Positions 1 to 7,726 of a stretch of 64,000 nucleotides of DNA are shown here, piece by piece (within the stretch, counting starts at the first letter, position 1; each line of letters begins with the position of its first letter). The position numbers and the translations under genes were made by a program. This DNA comes from a virus. The stretch lies in IMG/VR virus record IMGVR_UViG_3300007512_000008, positions 1 to 64,000 of that record; one strand, 5' to 3'. A model generated the notes under the pieces. The model saw only the letters and a program-made list of their open reading frames with translations, was not told the DNA's origin and did not search any database.

Positions 1-105
1 GATATCCACATCGAGCCGGAGGACCACGATCCTGAGCTACTGAAGTCTCTGGAGGAAGCGAAGACCCTCATGGACGGGCTCTCGAGGGCTCGAGCCGGAC
101 GCTAA
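1..105 (+). CDS. C-terminal end of an upstream gene (partial)
   Basis: The window opens inside an open reading frame that ends with TAA at 103-105. The 34 residues visible (beginning DIHIEPEDHDPELL and ending SRARAGR) are acidic and then basic, and helical in character. No domain can be recognised from so short a tail. The next gene starts 41 nt downstream with its own ribosome binding site, so this may belong to the same operon. Function unknown. Confidence 0.6.
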   Translation, partial: DIHIEPEDHDPELLKSLEEAKTLMDGLSRARAGR

Positions 106-146
106 CCTCTCTTGCACACGGTATCTCTACTCCTCGGAGGGGATAC

Positions 147-2513
147 GTGCGGAAACGTGGAATCTACAGTGGGACCGTAGTCGCTCTGGTCTACGAGTCG
201 GAGGACTTCCGGATAGTCAAGCTCCGCCTGGACACGGGCGGGATGTCCGTCACGGCCAAGGGTGACTTCTACGCCCAGACCGTCCGCATCGGGTCCTGGG
301 TCTCGTTCGAAGGCCGCTGGGAAGAACACTCCCAGTACGGACGCCAGCTACAGGTTCTGCGCAGTCCCATCTGCCTCCCCCATTGGACGGATGAGTCGGT
401 CCTCGCGGCGCTCACCGCCCACGGCGTTGGGCCCACACTTCGGATGAAGCTCCGCGTCCATGCGATCGAGACCGACCTCTCCCTGAAGGAACTCCTCGAC
501 TCAGGGAACCTGTCGGGCTCTGATCTGGATCCCGACCACCAGGATCACATCCTCTCCCGCTGGAGGGCCCTCCGGACCTACATGGACGCAACCATGTTCC
601 TGGAGGAGGTGGGCATCCCGCCGAAGGCGGTCGGTCCTCTCATGAAGAGGTTCGGGAACGAGCTCTCCCAACGCTTGACCGAAGATCCCTGGATCCTGGT
701 GCGTCTGGCCGGCCTCACCTTCGAGCAAGCTGACGGGGTCGCCCTCCGTCTGGGTGTCTCTCTGGATTCGCCCAAGCGGATGGAAGGGGCTGTCCTCTCC
801 ATCCTACAGGATCTCACCCGACAAGGCCATGTCTTCGGCACGGTCGGCCAGCTCAAGTACGAGACCCTGAAGTTGTTCCCCGATACGTTCACTGCGGAGA
901 AGCTTGCCAACGCTATCCGCGCCCTGGCGGGGGACAATCAGGTCATCGTGGACAGCAAAACCCGTCCGGGGATCTTCGCCATCTATCTGCCGTGGTTCCA
1001 TGAGATGGAGCAGACGTGCGTAGAGGAGATCCAGGACCGGATGTCCAACCCCCCGCGCGCCGAGGAGCTCGTCCAAGCCCTGTCCATCTTCCTCTACGAG
1101 GGGCCTCCTCAGCTTACTGACCATGAGAACGAGCCGGATTTCACTCCTGAGTTCCTGGCCCGCCTCGCTTTGCAGTCATGGGCTCGGGGGAACTCCCTTG
1201 CCCTGTCCGATTCCCAGATGCAGGCAGCGGTCCTCTCGATCATATCCCCGATCTTCATCCTCACCGGCCTGCCCGGGACCGGTAAAACGACCACGCTCCG
1301 TGCTGTCGTCACCGTCCTCAAAGAGGCTGGTGTCCGGTTCACCCTCGTGGCCCCCACAGGCATCGCTGCCAAGCGGATGTCCTCCCTCGCCGGACACCCC
1401 GCCTACACGGTCCATCGAGCCTTCGGGGCGGCTGGCCATCGGAAGGACGACGATCGGGAGGCTGGATACACGGGAGTCAAGGGGGCTCGCCGTCCTGCCG
1501 ACCCTCGGATGAAGAAGGGAGGCAAGGACTGGGAGTTTGGGCCGGATAACCTACACCCGTCCCAGGTCATCATCGTCGATGAGACCTCGATGCTTGACCT
1601 ACACCTCCTGTACCGGATCCTCTCCGGTACGCGGTCGGACTGTCGAATCGTGTTCGTCGGCGACCCCTTCCAGCTTCCGAGCGTGGGGGCTGGGGATGTC
1701 CTTCGGGACATGGCCAAGTCCGACGTATTCCCCCATGTCCACCTGGATGAGATATTCCGGCAGGACGAGGCGTCTGGGATTGTCCTTGCGGCGCATAGCA
1801 TCAACGCAGGGAAGACTCCCGCCAAGAATCTCCCCGACTTCAACATGATCCGGGAAGCTCGGGAGAAGCACGCTGCCGAACGGATCGTTGAGATCGCTGA
1901 GCATCTGTATGCGGCGCGGATCAACTTCCAGGTCCTCTCCCCGCGCCACGGTGGGGATGTAGGGGTCACTGCCCTGAATGAGGCCCTCCGTCGTCGGCTC
2001 AACCCGGCGCTCCCGGGTCTCGTGGATATCCGCCTTGGTGGGGATGTCGTTCGGGAGGATGACCGAGTCATGGTCACTCGCAACGACTACCAGAGGGAGG
2101 TGTACAACGGAGACGTAGGGAAGATCAGCATGATTGACCGCCGGGCGCGGGAGGTCTCTGTCAAGGTCTTCGAGCCTCCGGGAGTCCCCGACCGAATCGT
2201 CCGCTTCCCCTTCTCAGGTCCGGATGGAGCCTCTCGGACTCTCCGGCTGGCCTATGCCCAAACGGTCCACAAGTCCCAGGGGCAGGAGTACGATGTCATC
2301 GTTGTGCCTGTCCTCCGAAGCTTCGGTCGTCAGCTCCAGAGGAACCTGTTCTACACGGCGATCACTCGTGCCCGCAAGAAGGTGTTCCTGGTGGGCACCT
2401 GGGACGCTTTCTCCCGTGCTGTGCAGAACAACACAGCGGAGGAGCGGAACTCCCTACTCCGAGACCACCTATCCAAGATCGTCACGGTTTCCGGGCTCAT
2501 CTCGGAGGCGTAA
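147..2513 (+). CDS. RecD2-like superfamily 1 DNA helicase
   Basis: Predicted 5'-3' DNA helicase of the RecD2/TraA type, 788 aa. Residues about 5-70 (GTVVALVYESEDFRIVKL) look like the N-terminal OB-type domain of RecD2 proteins. The ATPase core carries Walker A GLPGTGKTTT near residue 372, Walker B VIIVDETSMLD near 473, a Q-rich motif near FVGDPFQLPS, and the C-terminal UvrD_C_2 motifs VHKSQGQEYD near 706 and NLFYTAITRARKK near 732. The GTG start is supported by GGAGGGG at about 135-141. It probably unwinds DNA during replication or recombination alongside the RecA, RuvC and SbcCD genes downstream. RecD2 versus another SF1B helicase is decided mainly by the OB domain and overall length. Confidence 0.9.
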   Translation: MRKRGIYSGTVVALVYESEDFRIVKLRLDTGGMSVTAKGDFYAQTVRIGSWVSFEGRWEEHSQYGRQLQVLRSPICLPHWTDESVLAALTAHGVGPTLRMKLRVHAIETDLSLKELLDSGNLSGSDLDPDHQDHILSRWRALRTYMDATMFLEEVGIPPKAVGPLMKRFGNELSQRLTEDPWILVRLAGLTFEQADGVALRLGVSLDSPKRMEGAVLSILQDLTRQGHVFGTVGQLKYETLKLFPDTFTAEKLANAIRALAGDNQVIVDSKTRPGIFAIYLPWFHEMEQTCVEEIQDRMSNPPRAEELVQALSIFLYEGPPQLTDHENEPDFTPEFLARLALQSWARGNSLALSDSQMQAAVLSIISPIFILTGLPGTGKTTTLRAVVTVLKEAGVRFTLVAPTGIAAKRMSSLAGHPAYTVHRAFGAAGHRKDDDREAGYTGVKGARRPADPRMKKGGKDWEFGPDNLHPSQVIIVDETSMLDLHLLYRILSGTRSDCRIVFVGDPFQLPSVGAGDVLRDMAKSDVFPHVHLDEIFRQDEASGIVLAAHSINAGKTPAKNLPDFNMIREAREKHAAERIVEIAEHLYAARINFQVLSPRHGGDVGVTALNEALRRRLNPALPGLVDIRLGGDVVREDDRVMVTRNDYQREVYNGDVGKISMIDRRAREVSVKVFEPPGVPDRIVRFPFSGPDGASRTLRLAYAQTVHKSQGQEYDVIVVPVLRSFGRQLQRNLFYTAITRARKKVFLVGTWDAFSRAVQNNTAEERNSLLRDHLSKIVTVSGLISEA

Positions 2514-2540
2514 CGGTGGGGAACCCGAACCGAGGATCCC

Positions 2541-2756
2541 ATGGCCCCTTCCCTGACCGACTCCGATCTCCAGACCTGTACGGATACCTGGTGGGCCCTC
2601 CAGGATCCCTGTGAGGACTCCGACTGCCAGAACAGTCGCTTCGGATGCGACTGCAAATCCAGCAGGCCGGTTGTTCTCTCCTTTGGATACGCGGACGTCC
2701 ACCAGGACGGCTCCGTCACCGTTTACGGGGGTGTCATCGCCAACGTCGGTGCGTGA
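2541..2756 (+). CDS. Small Cys-rich hypothetical protein
   Basis: A 71-aa open frame starting at ATG 2541 with GAGGA five bases upstream. It contains a cluster of cysteines (CTDTWW, CEDSDCQ, FGCDCKS) that could bind a metal, followed by a short beta-rich tail (VLSFGYADVHQDGSVTVYGG). I recognise no family. It fills the gap between the helicase and the exonuclease, and no better frame exists there. It could be spurious because it is short. Confidence 0.5.
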   Translation: MAPSLTDSDLQTCTDTWWALQDPCEDSDCQNSRFGCDCKSSRPVVLSFGYADVHQDGSVTVYGGVIANVGA

Positions 2757-2774
2757 ACTGTCCCGTTTGGGTAG

Positions 2775-2781
2775 CGGTAAC
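2775..2781 (+). promoter_or_regulatory. CGGTAAC intergenic motif (copy 1)
   Basis: CGGTAAC about 32 nt upstream of the exonuclease start. The same 7-mer occurs in four other intergenic gaps (4960, 7709, 11261, 56864). Its function is unknown. It is reported because it recurs in leaders that are otherwise dissimilar. Confidence 0.3.
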
Positions 2782-2812
2782 GGTAGGAACGCCTGTTCAA
2801 TGCAGGTGATGT

Positions 2813-3511
2813 ATGCCCGATGCTGCTCCCCGTGACGGGGACTCGATCGTCTTCTTCGACATCGAGACCGTCCAAGTTCCGCAGAATGACCCTCTCTGGC
2901 TTCGCCTCAGTGCCCGGATACAGCGGCTGCCTGACGAATCCGAGGGGGACTTCGAAGAGCGTCTGGGGAACATCCACCGCAAGACGACCCTGAACCCGGC
3001 TCTCGGTCGGGTCTGGATGATCGGCTATGCGGTCAACAAGGGAGAGCCCAAGGTGCTCCTCGGGGATGGCTCCCTTGGAGAAGAGAAGCGGATCGTATCT
3101 GAGTTCCTGGGATTCCTCAAGGACACCCCGCGCTTCTGGCTGGCTGGACACAACATCTTGGGGTTTGACATCCCGTTCCTCCAGGTCAGAGCCCTCCATC
3201 ACGGGCTGGGGAGGGAGGCTGCTGTCCTCGGCCGCGTCACGGAGAAGCCTTGGGAGCGTCGAGCAATCGACACCATGAAGCTCTGGCCGCGGACCTCCAA
3301 TGACCGCTCTGCCTGGCGGGAAGGGCTGTCTGGCCTGGGGAAGCTCAGCACCATCTGCCATGTCCTTGGCATCCCTCTCCAGGAGGGAGTCATGGGCGAG
3401 ACCATCTACGATGCGTTCAAGGCGGGAGACACTGGGGGCGCGGTAAAACACGTTCGGGAAGATATTGAGCAGATTCGTGAGGTGTTCCGTCGCCTCTGGC
3501 CTCTTCGGTAG
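2813..3511 (+). CDS. PolB-type 3'-5' DNA exonuclease (RNase H fold)
   Basis: A 232-aa protein resembling the stand-alone 3'-5' exonucleases related to the proofreading domain of family B polymerases. Exo I is FFDIETVQV (D16, E18), Exo II is AGHNILGFDIPFL near residues 104-116, and a late acidic residue lies in HVREDIEQI near 217-225. These fit the two-metal DEDD arrangement. It probably degrades or proofreads DNA ends during phage replication. It is followed immediately by the phosphoribosyltransferase gene (stop and next start adjacent). The ATG at 2813 is preceded by AGGTGAT. Confidence 0.8.
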   Translation: MPDAAPRDGDSIVFFDIETVQVPQNDPLWLRLSARIQRLPDESEGDFEERLGNIHRKTTLNPALGRVWMIGYAVNKGEPKVLLGDGSLGEEKRIVSEFLGFLKDTPRFWLAGHNILGFDIPFLQVRALHHGLGREAAVLGRVTEKPWERRAIDTMKLWPRTSNDRSAWREGLSGLGKLSTICHVLGIPLQEGVMGETIYDAFKAGDTGGAVKHVREDIEQIREVFRRLWPLR

Positions 3512-4081
3512 GTGTCCATGACCCAGGTTCAGGTCCATCCCTTCCTCCTGGCGGAGGATATCCAGAAGTGCGTGGTCCAGGTGGGCCGGGATATCCGCGC
3601 ACACTACGGAGAGGGGACCGTCATCGACTGTGTGGTGGTCCTCACTGGGGCCTTCACGTTTGCCTCAGATCTGGTCCGCCAGATTGGCTCTCCTCTCCGT
3701 CTACATTTCGTCCGGGCGGCCTCCTATCAGGGCACCACCAGCACTGGGAACGTTCGGGTCTCGACACCACCTCGCCTCTCGGAATGTCATGTCCTCCTGA
3801 TCGAGGACATCGTGGACACAGGCCAGACCCTGGACAACCTTCTTCGGGAGTTCCGGAACGTCCTTCCCAAGAGCCTCCGTGCAGTTTCTCTGTTGGACAA
3901 GCCCTCACGCCGACTCCCAAACAAGCCAGGCCCTGACTTCACCGGGTTCATCATCTCCGACTCTTTCGTGGTGGGCTACGGGATGGACTGGAACGAGAGG
4001 TATCGGGAGCTCCCCTACATCGGCATCATAGGACCCTCCGAGAAGCGGTCTGCTCTCATACCTCCAGAGGACTCTACGTGA
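3512..4081 (+). CDS. Purine-type phosphoribosyltransferase
   Basis: A 189-aa type I phosphoribosyltransferase similar to hypoxanthine-guanine phosphoribosyltransferases. It shows the PRPP-binding loop VLLIEDIVDTGQTL near residues 92-105, an early PPi-loop region VLTGAFTFASDLV, a flexible-loop region RAASYQGTTSTGNV, and the C-terminal base-binding region VVGYGMDWNERYRELPYIG. It would convert a purine base and PRPP to a nucleotide, supporting nucleotide salvage during replication. The start could be GTG 3512 or ATG 3518. It overlaps the next gene by 4 nt, implying translational coupling. Substrate specificity cannot be read from the sequence. Confidence 0.85.
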   Translation: MSMTQVQVHPFLLAEDIQKCVVQVGRDIRAHYGEGTVIDCVVVLTGAFTFASDLVRQIGSPLRLHFVRAASYQGTTSTGNVRVSTPPRLSECHVLLIEDIVDTGQTLDNLLREFRNVLPKSLRAVSLLDKPSRRLPNKPGPDFTGFIISDSFVVGYGMDWNERYRELPYIGIIGPSEKRSALIPPEDST

Positions 4082-4935
4082 CCACAGCGCAGCTTCCGGT
4101 CGTCAGCCAGGATTCCGTCAATCGCATCTTCTCCCGTCTCTCCCAGATGGAAGTGCAGCTGGACGCGGATCCTCTCATCTATGGGCCCAAGCGCCTCAAC
4201 GGCAAGGTCGCTCAAGCTCGGCGCCTGCTTTCCGAAGCGGAACTCCTGTTCCAACGGATTTCCCACTGGCAGCAGCAGTACCGAGTCGCCCATCGTACTG
4301 TCAACGCGACTCTCGATCTGGAGGTCAAGGATCTCCTGGCGAATGATCCCGAGGTGCGCGCCGGGCGCAACCTGAACACATCCGTGGCGATCGCTCACAT
4401 GAAGAAGCGGCCTCTGGTGGAAGAGGTCCAGCGCCTGGAGGGAGTTCTCCAGGACCTCGAGGCCATCCAGACGGTCGTCAAGGCCAAGCGGTCGGATCTC
4501 AAGGACACCCAGGCTCGCATCCGAGACCAGATCAAGCTCTGTCACGAGGAGCTTGGGCTCGGTGGTCACTGGGGCTCCGCCCGCGCCCCGCAGGACGATT
4601 CCTCCCGGCCGCGAACCGGTCACACTCTCCGAGACCTGCTGGACATCTGGCAGCGGGGGGAAGACCCCTCCCAGACCCCTGTGCGGGGAACTCCCGCCCC
4701 AACTCCTGCCCCCGCCCCTACGCCTGCTGTAGAGGCTCCCACAGAGGAGTCTCCTTCAACGGAGACCAAGGCAGGGTTCCGTGACCTCACGGTTCTGGAT
4801 GGGGGGAAGGACGGAGAGGAGCCTCTCAAGGATCTCCTGGGAGATGAGGAGCCCGGGGCCAAGCACTTCCCCAGAGATGGCCGGGTAGGCTCCCAACAGG
4901 AGATCGATGACCTCCTGCGGGGGCTTGATATCTGA
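4078..4935 (+). CDS. Helical protein with Pro/Ala linker and LLxGL tail
   Basis: A 285-aa protein of unknown function. Residues 1-150 are predicted to be long amphipathic helices, probably coiled coil (LEGVLQDLEAIQTVVKAKRSDL). They are followed by a disordered Pro/Ala/Thr linker near residues 200-225 and an acidic tail that ends EIDDLLRGLDI. The neighbouring 5040 protein ends DVKSLLGGL, a similar acidic-LL-GL tail, so the two may share a partner. The GTG start overlaps the phosphoribosyltransferase stop by 4 nt. A recombination mediator or ssDNA-binding accessory role is possible from position alone. Confidence 0.8.
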   Translation: MTTAQLPVVSQDSVNRIFSRLSQMEVQLDADPLIYGPKRLNGKVAQARRLLSEAELLFQRISHWQQQYRVAHRTVNATLDLEVKDLLANDPEVRAGRNLNTSVAIAHMKKRPLVEEVQRLEGVLQDLEAIQTVVKAKRSDLKDTQARIRDQIKLCHEELGLGGHWGSARAPQDDSSRPRTGHTLRDLLDIWQRGEDPSQTPVRGTPAPTPAPAPTPAVEAPTEESPSTETKAGFRDLTVLDGGKDGEEPLKDLLGDEEPGAKHFPRDGRVGSQQEIDDLLRGLDI

Positions 4936-4959
4936 AACGCTGTCAGATCAGTCCCGACC

Positions 4960-4966
4960 CGGTAAC
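4960..4966 (+). promoter_or_regulatory. CGGTAAC intergenic motif (copy 2)
   Basis: CCGGTAACC in the 104-nt leader between 4936 and 5039, 74 nt before the start of the probable ssDNA-binding protein. The rest of this leader holds a GTGAGGATGAG ribosome binding site and no obvious terminator. Confidence 0.3.
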
Positions 4967-5039
4967 CACATGCATGGTGCAAAACTCGCCCCAAGGGCAC
5001 ACCAACCAGCGCCATTACAACAAGTGAGGATGAGAAACT

Positions 5040-5810
5040 ATGTCTGACGGATTCATGGACTTCAGCACCAATCTGGGCGACGACGACGTTCGCTCCAAGG
5101 GCGGACGCTTCAAGGCCAAGGACGAGACCACCTACCGCGCCAGCATGGGCTGGCTCTCCGTACCCACCATCAAGGACGGCAAGGTCGTCGCCTGGGATGA
5201 CGAGGCGGCCTTCCCCGCCGAGGGTGGGATCCACCCGGACGCGAAGATCCGCTACACGGGCTGCGATCGCGTCTACATCAAGGGCTGCGGCTACGTGATG
5301 TATGCCGGCCCCGCCTACGCCAAGTTCCTGGGCGGCAAGAAGCCTCGTACCACGGTCGCCACGATCATCGTCCTCTGGCCGACCGACTCCGAGGGTGATC
5401 TCGACGAGGCGAAGTTCAAGGCGGGCAAGGGCTGGGATGTCAAGTCCTTCGTCTTCGACCTGGGCAAGTACAACGACATCAAGGCCAAGGACAAGCGATT
5501 CGCTCTGACCAGCCACGACATCTCCATGGCCTGCCCCGAGAACGGTTCGGAGTTCCAGAAGCTCCAGTTCACTCCCGAGGGTGAGAGCCTGCTTCGCATG
5601 GTCCTGGAGTCGGAGAACCCCCACTTCCAGGAGGTCGCTCGCCGCATCCGCGCCGACATCGCTGGCGTGGCTCTGACCATCCGTGACGACGTCGCCCGCT
5701 TGATGACCGTGTCCGAGATCGAAGACAAGCTGTCCGGGAAGGAGAACTCCCCCGCCAAGTCGAAGTCCCTCACCTCGGGTGACGTGAAGAGCCTCCTGGG
5801 CGGTCTCTGA
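5040..5810 (+). CDS. Probable single-stranded DNA-binding protein
   Basis: A 256-aa protein with strong bias to C-ending codons, as in the capsid and sheath genes, so probably made in large amounts. It has a beta-rich core (residues 30-150, with YTGCDRVYIKGCGYVMYAG) followed by helices, a flexible KENSPAKSKSLTS linker and a conserved-looking tail DVKSLLGGL. It sits directly upstream of RuvC and RecA. Abundance, the modular core plus short C-terminal interaction tail, and position all fit a gp32/SSB role. No diagnostic motif proves it, so this is inference. Good ribosome binding site (GAGGATGAG) before ATG 5040. Confidence 0.75.
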   Translation: MSDGFMDFSTNLGDDDVRSKGGRFKAKDETTYRASMGWLSVPTIKDGKVVAWDDEAAFPAEGGIHPDAKIRYTGCDRVYIKGCGYVMYAGPAYAKFLGGKKPRTTVATIIVLWPTDSEGDLDEAKFKAGKGWDVKSFVFDLGKYNDIKAKDKRFALTSHDISMACPENGSEFQKLQFTPEGESLLRMVLESENPHFQEVARRIRADIAGVALTIRDDVARLMTVSEIEDKLSGKENSPAKSKSLTSGDVKSLLGGL

Positions 5811-5816
5811 GCCCAG

Positions 5817-6518
5817 GTGCTGATTCTCGGGGTAGATCCCAGTCTGACCGGATACGGCTGGGCTCTCCACGATACGGAGGCCCCCGTTGGGACGGCAGCG
5901 CGCTGTCCTGATCGGGGGCGCTTCTCTACGTCGGCGCGGATGGAGTTCATCGATCGCTACGTCTTCCTTCGGGAGAGTCTCGATCAGGTACTCCGCCGCG
6001 CCCCCCATGATCGAGTAGGTCTGGAGCAACCTGTCTTCGGGAACCTCTACTCGGAAGGGATGTATGGGCTGTTCCTCTTCACCTGTGAGGCCCTGAAGAG
6101 GAACAACTGCGATGTGGTCCTATGGACCCCGCTCCAAATCAAGGCCCACGCTCGGGACTCCATAGATCGCCCTCCGAAGTGGAAGATGGAGAAGCCCGAT
6201 ATGGTGGAAGCCGCCCGGAATGAGACCGGTGGCGGCAAGTGGAACCACAACGAGGCCGACGCGTACCTATGTGCGGTGCTGGCTGGCCGGTTCTGGAAGC
6301 TCCACGCAGGGGAGATCTCAGTAGATGATCTGACCCCTACCGAGAAGAGATACTTCACCCGAGTGTGGAACCCCAAACGTGGGAAGCATGCCGGGAAGAC
6401 GATCAAGACGGGAACCCTCCACCGAGAGGATGACCGATTCTTTCTATGGTCCAGAGGGAGGGAACCATCACATGGCAAAGAACAGCAGGGCTCTCAGGGG
6501 CTCCAAGAGCCCACTTGA
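5817..6518 (+). CDS. RuvC-like Holliday junction resolvase
   Basis: A 233-aa member of the RuvC family (RNase H fold). The catalytic carboxylates are visible: D7 in LGVDPSLTGYGWAL, E70 in RVGLEQPVFG, and E146 and D148 in NHNEADAYL. Together these form the D-E-D-D arrangement of resolvases. It would cut four-way junctions formed by RecA-driven recombination, consistent with a recombination-dependent replication mode. GTG start 6 nt after the preceding stop. Its 3' end overlaps the RecA coding region. Length is slightly above that of bacterial RuvC, with an extra basic tail. Confidence 0.9.
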   Translation: MLILGVDPSLTGYGWALHDTEAPVGTAARCPDRGRFSTSARMEFIDRYVFLRESLDQVLRRAPHDRVGLEQPVFGNLYSEGMYGLFLFTCEALKRNNCDVVLWTPLQIKAHARDSIDRPPKWKMEKPDMVEAARNETGGGKWNHNEADAYLCAVLAGRFWKLHAGEISVDDLTPTEKRYFTRVWNPKRGKHAGKTIKTGTLHREDDRFFLWSRGREPSHGKEQQGSQGLQEPT

Positions 6519-7698
6519 CGCGGCTCGCGCCTATCTACACTCGAAGCAGAAGAAGGTCTACGAGAACGCCCGCGTTCGGCTGAGCGACGAGGACCTCAAG
6601 GAGTCCTTTCCGCATCTCCCCTCTGGCTGTGATGTCATCGACTTCCTCATCGGGGGAGACAAGAACGAGTTCGGGGTGGCGCCCTGTCCGGGGTTCCCTC
6701 GGGGTCGGGTGGCTCAGATTTGGGGTCACGAGTCCGCAGGGAAGACGACCGTGGCTCTCACGTGCTGTGCATCGGCCTGTGAGTTCATCCACCACAATGG
6801 GCGTCCAGGCAGCGCTCTCTACATCGACTGGGAGAACGACATCGTTCCCTGGTACGCGCGGGCCCTCGGGGTCCCTACCTCCGATGAGTCTCGGTTCGAG
6901 CTCCTCCAGCCGGAGACCCTCGAGGACGGCATCAAGTTCGCCATGACCTATGCAGCGGCGGGTGTCGATCTCATCGTCTTCGACTCGGTCGGCGCTGCTG
7001 TCCCTCGTCGTCTCGCCGAGCGGGATGCTCTGGATACTGCGGAGCAGGGCAAGATGATGGAGCTCCAGGCTATCTGGTCCCAGGAGCTCCCCAACCTCAA
7101 GAGGGTCATTGCCCAGACCGGAACGGCGGTCATCGGCATCTCCCAGACTCGCGCCTCCATGGCCAAAGTGGGGAAGCAGACCAAGCCTCAGGGTGGCAAC
7201 GCCTGGAAGTTCTACTCCTCGGTGCGGATGGAGCTCCGCCGGGTCCAGAACGAGAAGTCCAAGAGGTTCAACGCGCTGAAGCACACCGCCGAAGAGCGGG
7301 TGGTCGGCGGCGTCATCAAGGCCCAGCTGGTCAAGTGCAAGATGTCCCCCAACCAGGGCCGCGAAGAGGTCTTCTACATTCGGTGGGGGGAGGGGATCGA
7401 CAACGTTCGTACCACCCTCGAGGTCGCCCGGTGCCACGGCATCATCAAGAAGAGCGGCAGCTGGCTCGCCTGGGAGGACTGCCCTGGCGGCAAGTTCTCC
7501 ACCCAGGGAACCGAGAAGTTCCGGCAGCACCTCATCGACAACCCGGACAAGTACGACATCCTCCACGCACGGGTCCAGCCTCTCCTGGGACAGGGCCTCG
7601 CGGACGAGTTCGAGGACGAGGAGGTCTTCGACCTGGATGACGTCGACGGGATCGGCGCGATCCTGGCCGGAGCCGCCAAGGAAGAGGGCGGCGAGTAG
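6472..7698 (+). CDS. recA: RecA/UvsX-type recombinase
   Basis: A 408-aa RecA-family strand-exchange ATPase. Walker A is GHESAGKTT (residues 85-93), Walker B is GVDLIVFDSVGAA, and the L2-region signature KPQGGNAWKFYSSVRMELRR matches RecA. An acidic C-terminal tail (DEFEDEEVFDLDDVD) is also typical. The frame is open upstream to 6379, but ATG 6472 is preferred because GAGGGAGGG lies at the right spacing and the upstream codons overlap RuvC and encode a low-complexity peptide. It would form presynaptic filaments for recombination-dependent replication and repair. No intein or intron interrupts it. Confidence 0.95.
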   Translation: MAKNSRALRGSKSPLDAARAYLHSKQKKVYENARVRLSDEDLKESFPHLPSGCDVIDFLIGGDKNEFGVAPCPGFPRGRVAQIWGHESAGKTTVALTCCASACEFIHHNGRPGSALYIDWENDIVPWYARALGVPTSDESRFELLQPETLEDGIKFAMTYAAAGVDLIVFDSVGAAVPRRLAERDALDTAEQGKMMELQAIWSQELPNLKRVIAQTGTAVIGISQTRASMAKVGKQTKPQGGNAWKFYSSVRMELRRVQNEKSKRFNALKHTAEERVVGGVIKAQLVKCKMSPNQGREEVFYIRWGEGIDNVRTTLEVARCHGIIKKSGSWLAWEDCPGGKFSTQGTEKFRQHLIDNPDKYDILHARVQPLLGQGLADEFEDEEVFDLDDVDGIGAILAGAAKEEGGE

Positions 7699-7708
7699 AG
7701 TCTCCTCC

Positions 7709-7715
7709 CGGTAAC
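7709..7715 (+). promoter_or_regulatory. CGGTAAC intergenic motif (copy 3)
   Basis: CCCGGTAACTCGAGGG lies in the 28-nt gap between recA and the SbcC-like N-half gene, directly before its GAGGG ribosome binding site. It can pair imperfectly with the ribosome binding site region. Confidence 0.3.
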
Positions 7716-7726
7716 TCGAGGGATAG

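Noticed and set aside
2611-2835. 74-aa alternative frame between helicase and exonuclease
   Set aside because: It overlaps the exonuclease start, is Thr/Ser/Arg-rich and has no ribosome binding site.
6379-6471. Upstream extension of RecA
   Set aside because: The extra 31 residues overlap RuvC and read as a low-complexity basic peptide. ATG 6472 has the better ribosome binding site.
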